Notes: generated by a model not told the origin, from the sequence alone. Counted from the first letter of the stretch, positions 27,304-36,673 are shown. The stretch is DNA of 64,000 bases from Neorhizobium alkalisoli (GCF_007829835.1 NZ_VIWP01000002.1:1-64000); one strand, 5' to 3'. A program made the numbers and translations.

Positions 27304-27747
27304 ATGTCCGTCACCGTCCGCCCGCTCGAAATGTCCGATCGCGAAGCCTGGGGGCCGTTGTTCGAAGCCTATCTGCGCTTTTACGAAACCGTGCTGCCGG
27401 CGGCGCAATATGACCTGACCTGGAGCCGTTTTCTCGATCCCGCCGAGCCGATGCATGCCTTCGGTGCCTTCGAGGACGGACGCATGGTCGGGCTGGTGCA
27501 TGTGGTCTTCCACCGCTCCAGCTGGCTGCCCGAAGTCACCTGTTATCTGCAGGATCTCTATGTCGACCAGACGCAGCGCGGCAAGGGAACCGGCGAGGCG
27601 CTGATCGAAGCCGTTGCCGATCTCGCCCGCGCCCACAAGGCCGGCCGCCTCTACTGGCTGACCCATGAAAGCAATGCCACCGCCCGGAGACTCTATGACC
27701 GGGTGGCGCAGAATGCCGGTTTCATCCAGTACCGCAAACCGCTCTGA
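27304..27747 (+). CDS. GNAT-family N-acetyltransferase
   Basis: The product has 147 residues. Acetyl-CoA-binding motif A reads LYVDQTQRGKGTGEALIEAV, preceded by the beta strand GLVHVVFH and followed by LYWLTHESNATARRLYDRVA. GGGGAGAA precedes the ATG at 27304. The substrate is unknown. Confidence 0.87.
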   Translation: MSVTVRPLEMSDREAWGPLFEAYLRFYETVLPAAQYDLTWSRFLDPAEPMHAFGAFEDGRMVGLVHVVFHRSSWLPEVTCYLQDLYVDQTQRGKGTGEALIEAVADLARAHKAGRLYWLTHESNATARRLYDRVAQNAGFIQYRKPL

Positions 27748-27834
27748 CACCCGCCGGCCGGCATCTTTCTTCAACCGGTTGTCTTGATTTGCCGGCAAGC
27801 TGCCGCACATGGCTTGCCGAGCGGAGGAAAAAAC

Positions 27835-28464
27835 ATGTCAGACGAAATCGTTTTTTATACCAATCCGATGTCTCGCGGGCGCATTGCGCGCTGGATGCTG
27901 GAAGAGGTTGGCCAACCCTATCGCACGGAAATCCTCGGTTTCGACGGCGCGATGAAATCCGACGACTACAAGCTGGTCAATCCGATGGGCAAGGTTCCGA
28001 CGATCGTACACGGCAAGGCGGTGGTCACCGAATGCGCCGCGATCTGCGCCTATCTGGCCGATGCATTTCCATCTGCCGGCCTTGCGCCGGACACGACTGC
28101 GCGCGCCGATTATTACCGCTGGATGTTCTTCGCTGCCGGTCCGATCGAATCGGCGGTTACCAACCGTGCACTCGGCTTCGAAGTACCGGCGGGACGTGAG
28201 CGCATGGCGGGGTATGGCACATTCGGCGATGTGATGAACACGCTCGAAATGGCGCTGCGTTCCAACCCCTATATCGCGGGCGAAAAGTTTACCGCAGCGG
28301 ACGTCTATGTCGGCTCGCAGGTCGGCTGGGGGCTGCAATTCGGTTCGATCGAAAAGCGGCCGATCTTCGAACAATATTTCGGCCGACTAGCTTTGCGCGA
28401 AGCCTATCAGCGGGCCGCGGAGAAGGATGATGCAGCCGTGGCAATGCTTCAGAAGGCCGGATAA
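27835..28464 (+). CDS. Glutathione S-transferase family protein
   Basis: The 209-residue product has an N-terminal thioredoxin-like domain FYTNPMSRGRIARWMLEEVG, with the cis-proline region MGKVPTIVHGKAVVTE-CAAI, and a helical C-terminal domain from residue about 90. The catalytic position is Ser or Arg rather than Tyr. GGAGG precedes the ATG at 27835. Confidence 0.87.
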   Translation: MSDEIVFYTNPMSRGRIARWMLEEVGQPYRTEILGFDGAMKSDDYKLVNPMGKVPTIVHGKAVVTECAAICAYLADAFPSAGLAPDTTARADYYRWMFFAAGPIESAVTNRALGFEVPAGRERMAGYGTFGDVMNTLEMALRSNPYIAGEKFTAADVYVGSQVGWGLQFGSIEKRPIFEQYFGRLALREAYQRAAEKDDAAVAMLQKAG

Positions 28465-28598
28465 ACGGTATTTTTCGAACATTTGCTCACGGGATGGCCG
28501 GCCTGCCGCTTTATTCAGCGAACGTTAAGCATGGAAGGCCACAATTGCGCCGACCTGGGCTGCAATAGAAATGCCCGGAAGAAACGGAACGGCCCAAG

Positions 28599-28964
28599 AT
28601 GAAAAAGATCATCATCTCTGCAATGGTTTCGGCTGTGACGCTTGCGAGCGTCATTGCGCCGGCCACGACTGCCTCGGCACAATATTATGACGGCGCACGC
28701 CGCTGGGACCATCGCGGCCCGCCGCCGCCACCGCCGCGCCGGCATCACCATAACAATACCGGTGCCGTCATTGCCGGCGGCCTTGCTGCCGGTGTCGTCG
28801 GCGGCCTGATCGGCGGTGCGATCGCCAATAGCGGCCCGACCTATGTCGCGCCGGCCTACGCTCCGCCGCCGCCGCCCCCGCCGCGTTGCTGGTTTGAAGA
28901 CCGCAGCGTGCCGAACGCCTATGACGGCGGCTACCATGTCGAAAGCATCCGGGTCTGCAACTAA
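28599..28964 (+). CDS. Secreted glycine-zipper, proline-rich protein
   Basis: The product has 121 residues with a signal peptide (MKKIIISAMVSAVTLASVIA, cleavage near ASA-Q). A polyproline/His segment (PPPPPPRRHHHNN) is followed by a glycine zipper (GAVIAGGLAAGVVGGLIGG), a second polyproline run and a Cys-containing tail. It is an envelope protein of a type common in rhizobia, with unknown function. It ends at a strong terminator. Confidence 0.75.
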   Translation: MKKIIISAMVSAVTLASVIAPATTASAQYYDGARRWDHRGPPPPPPRRHHHNNTGAVIAGGLAAGVVGGLIGGAIANSGPTYVAPAYAPPPPPPPRCWFEDRSVPNAYDGGYHVESIRVCN

Positions 28965-28994
28965 GCCGATCCCGTGCTTCATGCGAATAGGAAA

Positions 28995-29022
28995 ACAGCC
29001 GGCTTTGCCGGCTGTTTTTTTT
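28995..29022 (+). terminator. Terminator after glycine-zipper gene
   Basis: A 9-bp stem ACAGCCGGC/GCCGGCTGT with a TTT loop is followed by a run of T residues. Confidence 0.9.
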
Positions 29023-29046
29023 GTCGTACCCGAACAGGATCGCAAC

Positions 29047-29073
29047 AAAAAAGGCCAGCTTCGCGCTGGCCTT
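29047..29073 (-). terminator. Terminator of the basic secreted protein gene
   Basis: A 9-bp stem AAGGCCAGC/GCTGGCCTT, with a T-run on the minus strand, stands back to back with the preceding plus-strand terminator. Confidence 0.85.
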
Positions 29074-29113
29074 TCTGCATGTCGATGAATGGTCGTCTTA
29101 CGAGGGTGCCGGA

Positions 29114-29365
29114 TCAGCGGCAGACGCGCGTGGTCTTGCTGACCCAGCGGCCATGGTGGCGGTATTTCACGGTCTTGGTCCGGCAGACGGTGCGATAATG
29201 CGGGCGGTGATGACGCCGTTCCCAGCGGTCGCGTTCATGGTGGCGGGAATGCGGGCGATAACCGTGGTCACTGACGGTGACCGTGTAGCTTTCGGCCAGC
29301 ACCGGGGCTGCCGTGGTACCAAGGCAGCCAAGGCCGATAATGCAGGCGGCGATAAACTTCTTCAT
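29114..29365 (-). CDS. Small secreted His/Arg-rich protein
   Basis: The product has 83 residues with a perfect AGGAGGAAG site. It has a signal peptide (MKKFIAACIIGLGCLGTTAA, cleavage near VLA-E). The mature part is strongly basic with many His and Arg residues (SRHHERDRWERRHHRPHYR) and ends in two spaced cysteines (TVCRTKTV, TRVCR). No family was recognised. Confidence 0.65.
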   Translation of the reverse strand: MKKFIAACIIGLGCLGTTAAPVLAESYTVTVSDHGYRPHSRHHERDRWERRHHRPHYRTVCRTKTVKYRHHGRWVSKTTRVCR

Positions 29366-29476
29366 GTCTTCCTCCTTCAGGCGCGCCAGTGGCGGCGGAT
29401 GGTGAGAGGTTAGACGCCCGAAACTGAACGGCTCCTGACAAAGCCGTTCATCTTCGTGACGGTTGAGGCACCCGTA

Positions 29477-31099
29477 TCAGCTATGCAGGCCCGGCGCTTC
29501 GTAGCCGGTGCGCTCGACATATTCCGAATAACCGCCATCAAAACGATGAATGCCTTCCGGCGTCAGTTCCAGCACGCGGTTGGACAGCTCGGCCAGAAAA
29601 TGACGATCGTGGCTGACGAACAGCATGGTGCCTTCGTAATCCGACAGCGCCTTGATCAGCATTTCCTTGGTGTCGAGGTCCAAGTGGTTGGTGGGCTCGT
29701 CGAGGACGAGAAAATTCGGCGGATCGAACAGCATGGCGGCCATGACGAGGCGGGCCTTTTCGCCACCCGACAGAACACGGCACTTCTTTTCGACGTCATC
29801 GCCGGAAAAACCGAAACAGCCGGCAAGCGTGCGCAGAGCGCCCTGGCCTGCCCGCGGAAATTCCGATTCGAGCCATTCGAACACGGTCTGCTCGCCATCG
29901 AGAACATCCATGGCATGCTGGGCGAAATAGCCCATCTTGACGCTGGCGCCGAGTGCGACCGCACCCTGGTCCGGCTCCGCCGTGCCGGCAATCAACTTCA
30001 GCAGCGTCGATTTGCCGGCGCCGTTGATGCCCATGATGCACCAGCGCTCGCGGCGCTTGATCAGGAAATCGAGGCCTTCATAGATCGTCCGGCTGCCATA
30101 GGCCTTGTGGACGCCCTTGATGTTGACGACGTCTTCACCCGAACGCGGCGCCTGCTGGAATTCGAAGGCGACGGCCTGGCGGCGCTTCGGCGGTTCGACG
30201 CGCTCGATCTTGTCGAGCTTTTTCACGCGGCTCTGCACCTGCGCGGCATGGCTGGCGCGCGCCTTGAAGCGTTCGATGAACTTGATTTCCTTGGCAAGCA
30301 TGGCCTGCTGGCGTTCGAACTGCGCCTGCTGCTGCTTTTCGTTCTGCGCGCGCTGCTGTTCGTAAAAGCCGTAATCGCCGGAATAGGAATTGAGCGAACC
30401 GGCATCGATCTCGATGATCTTCGTGACGATGCGGTTCATGAACTCGCGGTCGTGCGAGGTCATCAGAAGCGCGCCGTCATAACCCTTGAGAAACTGTTCG
30501 AGCCAGATCAGGCTCTCGAGATCGAGATGGTTCGACGGTTCGTCGAGCAGCATGACATCGGGGCGCATCAGGAGAATGCGGGCCAGCGCCACGCGCATCT
30601 TCCAGCCACCAGACAGTTTGCCGACATCGCCGTCCATCATTTCCTGGCTGAAGGACAGGCCGGCGAGCACTTCGCGGGCGCGGCTTTCGAGGCCGTAACC
30701 GTCGAGCTCCTCGTAACGGGCCTGAACCTCGCCGTAACGCTCGATGATTTCGTCCATCTCGTCCATGCGGTCGGGATCGACCATGGCGGCTTCGAGCTCG
30801 CGCAGTTCGGCGGCAACGGAGCTGACCGGCCCTGCCCCGTCCATCACTTCGGTGACGGCGCTGACGCCGGACATTTCGCCGACATCCTGGTTGAAATAGC
30901 CGATCGTGACATTCTTCTCGACCGAGACCTGACCTTCGTCGGGGATTTCCTGGCCGGTGATCATGCGAAACAGCGTCGTCTTGCCGGCGCCGTTCGGGCC
31001 GACCAGTCCGATCTTCTCGCCACGGTTCAGCGCCGCCGAGGCCTCGATATAGAGAATGCGGTGGCTGTTGGACTTGCTGATATTTTCGATACGGATCAT
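29477..31099 (-). CDS. ABC-F family ATPase (translation factor type)
   Basis: The product has 540 residues with two ABC domains and no membrane segment: Walker A GPNGAGKTTL and GINGAGKSTL, signatures LSGGWKMR and LSGGEKAR, and Walker B LLDEPSNHLDL and VLDEPTNHLDL. The ABC-F linker (about 240-310, QQRAQNEKQQQAQFERQQAM onward) lies between them. Such proteins act at the ribosomal E site in quality control or antibiotic protection. The ATG at 31099 is chosen to match ABC-F N-termini; its binding site is weak. It follows tig on the same strand. Confidence 0.9.
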   Translation of the reverse strand: MIRIENISKSNSHRILYIEASAALNRGEKIGLVGPNGAGKTTLFRMITGQEIPDEGQVSVEKNVTIGYFNQDVGEMSGVSAVTEVMDGAGPVSSVAAELRELEAAMVDPDRMDEMDEIIERYGEVQARYEELDGYGLESRAREVLAGLSFSQEMMDGDVGKLSGGWKMRVALARILLMRPDVMLLDEPSNHLDLESLIWLEQFLKGYDGALLMTSHDREFMNRIVTKIIEIDAGSLNSYSGDYGFYEQQRAQNEKQQQAQFERQQAMLAKEIKFIERFKARASHAAQVQSRVKKLDKIERVEPPKRRQAVAFEFQQAPRSGEDVVNIKGVHKAYGSRTIYEGLDFLIKRRERWCIMGINGAGKSTLLKLIAGTAEPDQGAVALGASVKMGYFAQHAMDVLDGEQTVFEWLESEFPRAGQGALRTLAGCFGFSGDDVEKKCRVLSGGEKARLVMAAMLFDPPNFLVLDEPTNHLDLDTKEMLIKALSDYEGTMLFVSHDRHFLAELSNRVLELTPEGIHRFDGGYSEYVERTGYEAPGLHS

Positions 31100-31130
31100 G
31101 GCTGCGGCAACTCGACGATTTCGGGACAAC

Positions 31131-31160
31131 AAAAAGCCGGGTCGTCACCGACCCGGCTTT
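31131..31160 (-). terminator. Terminator after tig
   Basis: A 12-bp stem AAAGCCGGGTCG/CGACCCGGCTTT with a 4-base loop is followed by a T-run on the minus strand. It separates tig from the ABC-F gene. Confidence 0.88.
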
Positions 31161-31182
31161 CCGATCTTTTAGGTTCCGAAGA

Positions 31183-32664
31183 TTATTCGGCGCTGTCTTC
31201 AGCGGCCTTCTTCTTCGGAGCAGCCTTCTTCTTCGGGGCTGCGGCTTCTTCGCCTTCAGCTTCCGAAGCTTCGGCCTTGGCCTTCTTCGGCGCAGCCTTC
31301 TTCTTGGCCGGCTTTGCGTCTGCTTCGCCTTCTTCTTCGGCCATCAGCTCTTCCTTCGTCACGGTCTTGTCGGTGACCTTGATTTCGGTGAGCAGCTGGT
31401 CAACGACCTTCTCTTCGAAGATCGGGGCGCGCAGCGAGGCGGAAGCGCCAGGCGTGTTGCGGAAGAAATCGAGGATTTCCTTCTGCTGGCCCGGGAACTG
31501 CTGCAGCTGGGCGTAAAGCGCGCGCTGCATTTCTTCCTCGGTCACTTCGACGCCAGCCTTTTCGCCGATTTCGGAGAGAACCAGGCCGAGACGGACGCGA
31601 CGTTCGGCAAGCTTGCGGTATTCGGCGCGTGCTTCTTCCTCGGTCGTTTCTTCGTCTTCGAAGGTCTTGCCGGACTGGGCGAGATCAGTGTTGATCTGGC
31701 GCCAGATGTTTTCGAACTCGGCATCAACCAGGCTCGGCGGGGCGTCGAACTGGTACATCTCGTCCAGCTGGTCGAGGATCTGACGCTTGACCTTCTGGCG
31801 GGTGATGTTGCCGTACTGGCTTTCGATCTGGCCGCGGACGATTTCCTTCAGCCGATCGACCGATTCGAGGCCGAGCTTGGAAGCGAGTTCGTCGTTGATC
31901 TCGACTTCGGCCGGAGCAGCAACGTCCTTGATGGTGACATCGAAGGTGGCTTCCTTGCCGGCGAGGTTTGCAGCCGGGTATTCGGTCGGGAAGGTGACGG
32001 TGATAACCTTGTCTTCACCAGCCTTGAGGCCAACCAGCTGGTCTTCGAAGCCCGGGATGAAACGGCCAGAGCCGAGAACCAGTTCTGCATCTTCTGCAGC
32101 GCCGCCGTCGAAGGCAACGCCATCGACCTTGCCGAGGTAGTTCATGGTGACGCGGTCGCCGTCGGCGGCCTTGCCCTTCTTGGTTTCGTAGGTACGAGCG
32201 CTTTCGGCGATCTTGAGGATCTGCTCGTTGACTTCGTCTTCAGCGATCTCGACGACTTCACGGGTGACCGAGATACCATCAACCGACTTCAGCTCGATCG
32301 GCGGGATGACTTCGTAGGAAACGGTGAATTCGAAATCGGCTTCAGCGCTCAGGATCTTCTCGGCTTCAGCTTCGTCCTCGGTCATCGAGATCGACGGCTG
32401 CGTCGCGGACTTTTCGCCGCGCTCGGAGAGGATCTTGGTCGGGCGCTCGCGAACGATCTCGTTGACGAGGTCGGCCATGATCGACTTGCCGTACATCTTC
32501 TTCAGATGCGCCATCGGCACCTTGCCCGGACGGAAGCCGTTGATGCGGACCTTGTCCTTGGCGTCGGCGAGACGGACGTTGAGCTCGGCTGCCATGTCCT
32601 GCTTGGGGATGACAACCTTGATTTCGCGCTTCAGCCCTTCAGCGAGCGTTTCGGTAACCTGCAT
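31183..32664 (-). CDS. tig: Trigger factor
   Basis: This ribosome-bound chaperone and peptidyl-prolyl isomerase meets nascent chains at the exit tunnel. The N-terminal ribosome-binding loop is [17 protein letters not shown], the FKBP domain spans about residues 150-240 ([20 protein letters not shown]), and the helical C-terminal chaperone arm follows. The 493-residue length includes an unusual tail of about 50 residues of Ala/Lys/Glu repeats ([12 protein letters not shown]), found in rhizobial homologues. AAGG precedes the ATG. Confidence 0.95.
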   Translation of the reverse strand: MQVTETLAEGLKREIKVVIPKQDMAAELNVRLADAKDKVRINGFRPGKVPMAHLKKMYGKSIMADLVNEIVRERPTKILSERGEKSATQPSISMTEDEAEAEKILSAEADFEFTVSYEVIPPIELKSVDGISVTREVVEIAEDEVNEQILKIAESARTYETKKGKAADGDRVTMNYLGKVDGVAFDGGAAEDAELVLGSGRFIPGFEDQLVGLKAGEDKVITVTFPTEYPAANLAGKEATFDVTIKDVAAPAEVEINDELASKLGLESVDRLKEIVRGQIESQYGNITRQKVKRQILDQLDEMYQFDAPPSLVDAEFENIWRQINTDLAQSGKTFEDEETTEEEARAEYRKLAERRVRLGLVLSEIGEKAGVEVTEEEMQRALYAQLQQFPGQQKEILDFFRNTPGASASLRAPIFEEKVVDQLLTEIKVTDKTVTKEELMAEEEGEADAKPAKKKAAPKKAKAEASEAEGEEAAAPKKKAAPKKKAAEDSAE

Positions 32665-32817
32665 TTTTAAACCTTCTTATCGTGGCGGCGGTGCCCAGAC
32701 ACCGTTCGTTTCAATGAGCACACCACCGGAACCTCAAAGTGACCAGCTGCGGCTTCGGAGCGCAATCATCGCCCGGAACCCGATCAGCCAGTTCAGGCGA
32801 CCCAATTCCGGCGACCC

Positions 32818-32902
<85 letters not shown>

Positions 32903-32952
32903 GCCCCACGCGTCGAAAATCCTCGTGACGGAGGCCTTCCGGAGCGCGCGTC

Positions 32953-32980
32953 TCTATATCACCCGTTTTGGCGCACGCAA
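32953..32980 (-). promoter_or_regulatory. Probable tRNA-Leu promoter
   Basis: On the minus strand TTGCGT and TATAGA are spaced 16 bases apart, ending about 50 bases upstream of the tRNA 5' end. Confidence 0.45.
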
Positions 32981-33153
32981 AGGGAAAATGACGGTTTTCC
33001 GACACAGCCGAAAGCCCCGCCCGACAGGCCCGCCGATCCCCGCATTGCCGCCAGAGCCGCGCGATATTTCCCCTCCTCGCGCAGCTTGCCGACCCCACGC
33101 CGGGATTGCCCCGCAGCCAGCCATGCAGTTCAGACATGCCATCCCTTCCCTTA

Positions 33154-33165
33154 TTGCACTGCACA
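33154..33165. promoter_or_regulatory. TTGCACTGCACA box upstream of the AbcR-like RNA
   Basis: This 12-mer recurs exactly at 33931-33942 before a DUF1127 gene, and a relative occurs at 33524-33540 before another. Its position suggests a shared regulator; a LysR-type (VtlR/LsrB-like) protein is the family-based guess. Confidence 0.55.
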
Positions 33166-33269
33166 AATCGATGCAGATTCTGTATCTATCATTGCAGAGA
33201 TTGATCGGAGCGATTTGATCTCTCGATTTCGGCGCAGATGCCGACCATGAAAATGCCTCGCTCACGCGG

Positions 33270-33395
33270 GAAAACATATTCGGACCACGCACTCCTCCTC
33301 CCAGTGTGGTCCGTTGAGACTGGCGACCCTCCTCCTCCCAATCGCCAGTCACGCACATGACGCCCGCCGGATCTCCTCCCCCGGTGGGCGTTATG
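33270..33395 (+). ncRNA. abcR: AbcR/alpha-r15 family small regulatory RNA
   Basis: Three consecutive stem-loops each expose an unpaired CTCCTCC-type anti-Shine-Dalgarno sequence: 33281-33313 (GGACCAC/GTGGTCC), 33318-33350 (GACTGGCGA/TCGCCAGTC), and an 11-bp terminator-like stem at 33360-33392 (ACGCCCGCCGG/CCGGTGGGCGT). This is the layout of the Hfq-dependent AbcR RNAs of Agrobacterium, Sinorhizobium and Brucella, which silence many ABC-transporter binding-protein messages. The 5' end is not determined; it may lie further upstream near 33200. Only one copy is seen here, between tRNA-Leu and a DUF1127 gene, whereas the best-known loci hold tandem copies. Confidence 0.75.
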
Positions 33396-33523
33396 CGTTT
33401 CAGGCCAGCCTGCACAAAGCGCAATTCGCCTGTTTTTTGATCATCCAGATGCCAGAATGACGTAGTTAAGAAACATGTAATGCGTCCAGCGCATAGGTGT
33501 CATACCTAAAGCGCGCTTTTTTC

Positions 33524-33540
33524 TTTGCATCGCAGCATTT
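33524..33540. promoter_or_regulatory. TTGCA-type box upstream of first DUF1127 gene
   Basis: TTTGCATCGCAGCATTT resembles the TTGCACTGCACA boxes at 33154 and 33931. It lies 65 bases before the DUF1127 start codon. Confidence 0.4.
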
Positions 33541-33605
33541 AAAACGATTAGCAGACGAAGAACGGGGCCGTTGGGCCTCACAAGGGCTCTAAAGGACCTA
33601 AGACA

Positions 33606-33752
33606 ATGAACATCGCAAAGAAGCTCAGCAACTGGCGCAAGTATCGCGAAACGGTCACCGAACTCGGCCGCATGACCGACCGCGAACTTTCCGACCTCGG
33701 CATCGGCCGCTCTGACATCCGTCAGGTTGCCCGCACGGCTGTCGGCTTCTAA
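33606..33752 (+). CDS. DUF1127 small protein, 48 residues
   Basis: The product is MNIAKKLSNWRKYRETVTEL followed by a DUF1127 core (TDRELSDLGIGRSDIRQVA). AAAGGA precedes the ATG. In Agrobacterium similar 47-residue Arg-rich proteins have been reported to act in phosphate metabolism through a sensor kinase; whether that applies here is unknown. It has its own terminator and lies just downstream of the AbcR-like RNA. Confidence 0.85.
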   Translation: MNIAKKLSNWRKYRETVTELGRMTDRELSDLGIGRSDIRQVARTAVGF

Positions 33753-33799
33753 TAGCCCACAGAATAAAGCATAACCGGCACCTGCCCGGCCTTCAGAAG

Positions 33800-33823
33800 A
33801 CGCTCCCATCCGGGGGCGTTTTT
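33800..33823 (+). terminator. Terminator after first DUF1127 gene
   Basis: An 8-bp stem (ACGCTCCC/GGGGGCGT, one G-T pair) with loop ATCC is followed by five T residues. Confidence 0.8.
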
Positions 33824-33930
33824 CGTTTGTGCAGTTCTTTTACCGCCCGAATTCACAGCTGCCGGTTTTTCGGGCTCAGATGCAAAAATAATCAACACAT
33901 TGCACATTTGCATGGCAGTCGCCTCCTTTT

Positions 33931-33942
33931 TGCACTGCACAT
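33931..33942. promoter_or_regulatory. TTGCACTGCACA box upstream of second DUF1127 gene
   Basis: This is an exact copy of the 12-mer at 33154-33165. A further TTGCACATTTGCA half-site lies at 33901-33913. A possible -10 (TATTAT) follows within a few bases. Confidence 0.55.
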
Positions 33943-34023
33943 TCTTATTATGCGGGCGTATAAGAACGTCATCGCTGGTGGCGAGAAGATCACCAGGACA
34001 AAGACACTTTTGAGGAAACGACC

Positions 34024-34167
34024 ATGAACCCGATCCGCATCGCAAAGAACTGGATCAGCTACCGCCGCACGATGAGCGAACTCGGCAACCTGTCGAACCA
34101 GGCGCTCAGCGACATCGGCCTGACCCGCTACGACATTCGCAACATCGCAGCTCGCTCGTTCCGTTAA
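34024..34167 (+). CDS. DUF1127 small protein, 47 residues
   Basis: The product is MNPIRIAKNWISYRRTMSEL followed by LSNQALSDIGLTRYDIRNIA, a minimal DUF1127 protein. GAGGAAA precedes the ATG. It is a close relative of the protein at 33606, so the two form a paralogous pair, each with its own upstream TTGCA-type box and terminator. Confidence 0.87.
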   Translation: MNPIRIAKNWISYRRTMSELGNLSNQALSDIGLTRYDIRNIAARSFR

Positions 34168-34253
34168 TCCGCTTCGAATTCGAAGCGGTCCCGCCGGTCT
34201 CAAATCTGGCCGGGAGAACGAGAGAGCCCGAAGGGGCACCCAAGGATGATCAG

Positions 34254-34277
34254 AGGCACCTTTTCAGGTGCCTTTTT
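34254..34277 (+). terminator. Terminator after second DUF1127 gene
   Basis: A 7-bp stem AGGCACC/GGTGCCT is followed by a T-run. Confidence 0.85.
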
Positions 34278-34396
34278 GATTCCGGCCTCGCAGCAAGCCC
34301 CCTTTTCCCAGATCTGCCCGAATTTCGTCTGCTCCAGCCCGACAGCTACCTGCTTTTTGATTTCTGTAATTCAGATGTCATGATAATGAGCCGGCC

Positions 34397-35821
34397 ATGA
34401 GCACGACATCTCCCTCTTCCACATTCGACCCCATTCACATCGTCGGCGGCGGCCTTGCCGGTTCCGAAGCCGCCTGGCAGGTTGCCGAGGCCGGCATCCC
34501 GGTCATTCTGCATGAAATGCGCGGCGTGCGCGGCACCGATGCCCACAAGACCGACGGCCTTGCCGAACTGGTCTGTTCCAACTCCTTCCGCTCCGACGAT
34601 GCGACCGCCAATGCGGTCGGGGTCATCCATGCGGAAATGCGGCTTGCCAATTCGCTGATCATGGCCTGCGCCGACCGCAACCAGGTTCCGGCCGGCGGAG
34701 CGCTTGCCGTCGATCGCGACGGCTTTTCCGACGCAGTTACCGAAACGCTCGAAAAGCATCCGCTGATCACGGTCGTGCGCGAGGAAATCCAGGGCCTGCC
34801 GCCGAAGGAATGGGATATTTCCATCATCGCCACCGGCCCGCTGACCTCGCCTGCGCTTGCCGAAGGGATCCGGACTGAGACCGGCGCGGATGCACTCGCC
34901 TTTTTCGATGCGATCGCGCCGATCGTGCATCGCGATTCGATCGACATGGATATCTGCTGGTACCAGTCGCGTTACGACAAGGTCGGACCTGGCGGCACGG
35001 GCAAGGACTATATCAACTGCCCGATGGACGAGGCGCAGTACAATGCCTTCGTCGATGCGCTGATCGCCGGTGATACGGTCGGTTTCAAGGAATGGGAAGG
35101 CACGCCCTATTTCGACGGCTGCCTGCCGATCGAGGTGATGGCGGAACGTGGACGTCAGACCTTGCGCCACGGACCTATGAAGCCGATGGGCCTCACCAAT
35201 TCCCATAACCCGACCGTCAAGGCCTATGCTGTCGTGCAGCTGCGCCAGGACAATGCGCTCGGCACGCTCTACAACATGGTCGGTTTCCAGACGAAGCTGA
35301 AATACGGCGCCCAGGCCGATATTTTCCGCATGATCCCGGGCCTGCAGAATGCCGAATTTGCACGGCTCGGCGGTCTGCACCGCAACACCTATATCCAGTC
35401 GCCCGTCTTGCTCGACCGGTCGCTGACGCTGAAAAGCCGCCCGGGCTTGCGTTTTGCCGGCCAGATCACCGGCTGCGAGGGCTATGTCGAAAGTTCCGCA
35501 ATCGGACTTCTCGCTGGTCGTTTTGCTGCAGCGGAGCGCAAGGGCGAGGCCATCGTGCCGCCACCGGCAACCACCGCCTTCGGTTCGCTGCTCGGCCATA
35601 TTACCGGTGGCCATCTCGTGCATGACGAAGAGCCCGGCAAACGCTCCTTCCAGCCGATGAACGTCAATTTCGGCCTGTTTCCGGAACTGGCACCCGGCTC
35701 TATCGTCCGCCCGGAAGGCATCAAGCGCTTTCGCGGCAAGGACAAGACGATCATGAAGCGCCAGCTGATGGCAGCAAGGGCGCTGAAGGATTGCAAGGAA
35801 TGGCTGGGGCTGGCGGGCTGA
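34397..35821 (+). CDS. trmFO: Methylenetetrahydrofolate-tRNA-(uracil-5)-methyltransferase
   Basis: This folate- and FAD-dependent enzyme makes ribothymidine at tRNA position 54. It has 474 residues with an FAD-binding N-terminus [20 protein letters not shown] and the family signature [19 protein letters not shown], plus the conserved MNVNFGLFP near the C-terminus. The Shine-Dalgarno sequence is weak. It is a single gene followed by a repeat element. Confidence 0.95.
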   Translation: MSTTSPSSTFDPIHIVGGGLAGSEAAWQVAEAGIPVILHEMRGVRGTDAHKTDGLAELVCSNSFRSDDATANAVGVIHAEMRLANSLIMACADRNQVPAGGALAVDRDGFSDAVTETLEKHPLITVVREEIQGLPPKEWDISIIATGPLTSPALAEGIRTETGADALAFFDAIAPIVHRDSIDMDICWYQSRYDKVGPGGTGKDYINCPMDEAQYNAFVDALIAGDTVGFKEWEGTPYFDGCLPIEVMAERGRQTLRHGPMKPMGLTNSHNPTVKAYAVVQLRQDNALGTLYNMVGFQTKLKYGAQADIFRMIPGLQNAEFARLGGLHRNTYIQSPVLLDRSLTLKSRPGLRFAGQITGCEGYVESSAIGLLAGRFAAAERKGEAIVPPPATTAFGSLLGHITGGHLVHDEEPGKRSFQPMNVNFGLFPELAPGSIVRPEGIKRFRGKDKTIMKRQLMAARALKDCKEWLGLAG

Positions 35822-35896
35822 AGTTTTCTGCTACCACGGCCGTATCTGGGATTGTGGCCTAGCAGCTGTTATTAGGTGGTACCTCCCCCCCCAAAA

Positions 35897-36034
35897 CCTC
35901 ATTCCTGTGCTTGTCACAGGAATCCAGCCGACGCGCGTCCGCGCGGCGATAGGAGTCTTTTCAGCCCAAAGACTTGGGCTGGCTGGATCCCTGTGACATA
36001 CCGTGGGCGAAGCCCTAAGGGCACAGGGATGAGG
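35897..36034. repeat. Dispersed long imperfect palindrome
   Basis: The arms CCTCATTCCTGTGC (35897-35910) and its near-complement (36021-36034) are continued inward by TGTCACAGGAATCCAGCC against GGCTGGATCCCTGTGACA. A central hairpin CAGCCCAAAGACTTGGGCTG is enclosed. It fills most of the 275-base gap between trmFO and the converging gene, and the type resembles known rhizobial intergenic mosaic repeats. Confidence 0.7.
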
Positions 36035-36096
36035 AAGCGCGAGAAGGCAGGCCTTCATAAACTCAACAATGGCACACCGAAGTGAGTTTCAAGGCC

Positions 36097-36582
36097 TCAC
36101 ACCGGATCGGGCTCGCCACCATGATCCGCAGGCTTTCCCGCATCATGCTCATGCTCGGCAATGCTGACGTAATTGTTGAGCAGCCAGAGGGACACTTCCG
36201 CGGCCTCCTTTTCCGTCTTGAAGACGAACGTGCCGTTCTGTGTCGGGCTATCGAGGAATTCGGCGGTAAAACCCTTGGAATTGGCGAGCGGCACGATACG
36301 CACGCGGCCCGGCTGGATCACATGGCAGGCATAGTGATTGCGGCGGTTGCGCATGATGCCGGCCTTGTTGTCGTGCAGGCGCACGAAAAAGGCGCTGCCG
36401 TCGGCCGTCGCATGCAGGCTGCGGATCGCTTCCTCAGGAAAGGCCCGGCCAAATTCAAGAATGGCGAGCCCCGTATCGAAGCTGCCGTCGCCGTCGTCAT
36501 TCTGCCTGGCGACCCGTGTGATGTAATAGGCCGCGATCAATATCAGACCGACCAGAATGGCCCAGACCAAGGAACCGCTCAA
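36097..36582 (-). CDS. Membrane-anchored hypothetical protein, 161 residues
   Basis: The start is a TTG at 36582, 6 bases after AGGGAG; no ATG is better placed. One N-terminal helix (LVWAILVGLILIAAYYI) is followed by a soluble domain with FFVRLHDNKAGIMRNRRNH and AEVSLWLLNNYVSIAEHEHD. No family was recognised. It is downstream of the squalene-synthase-like gene on the same strand. Confidence 0.65.
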   Translation of the reverse strand: MSGSLVWAILVGLILIAAYYITRVARQNDDGDGSFDTGLAILEFGRAFPEEAIRSLHATADGSAFFVRLHDNKAGIMRNRRNHYACHVIQPGRVRIVPLANSKGFTAEFLDSPTQNGTFVFKTEKEAAEVSLWLLNNYVSIAEHEHDAGKPADHGGEPDPV

Positions 36583-36673
36583 ACCGATTCTCCCTTAAGC
36601 GCAGTGTTGCGCGTCTCGATCCGAGTTCATCTACAATGCGTGGCTTGCGCGAATTTTGCGCAAACCTTCCACT

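Noticed and set aside
33400..33520. Second tandem AbcR copy
   Set aside because: Several weak hairpins are present but no further CUCCUCC loops and no good terminator.
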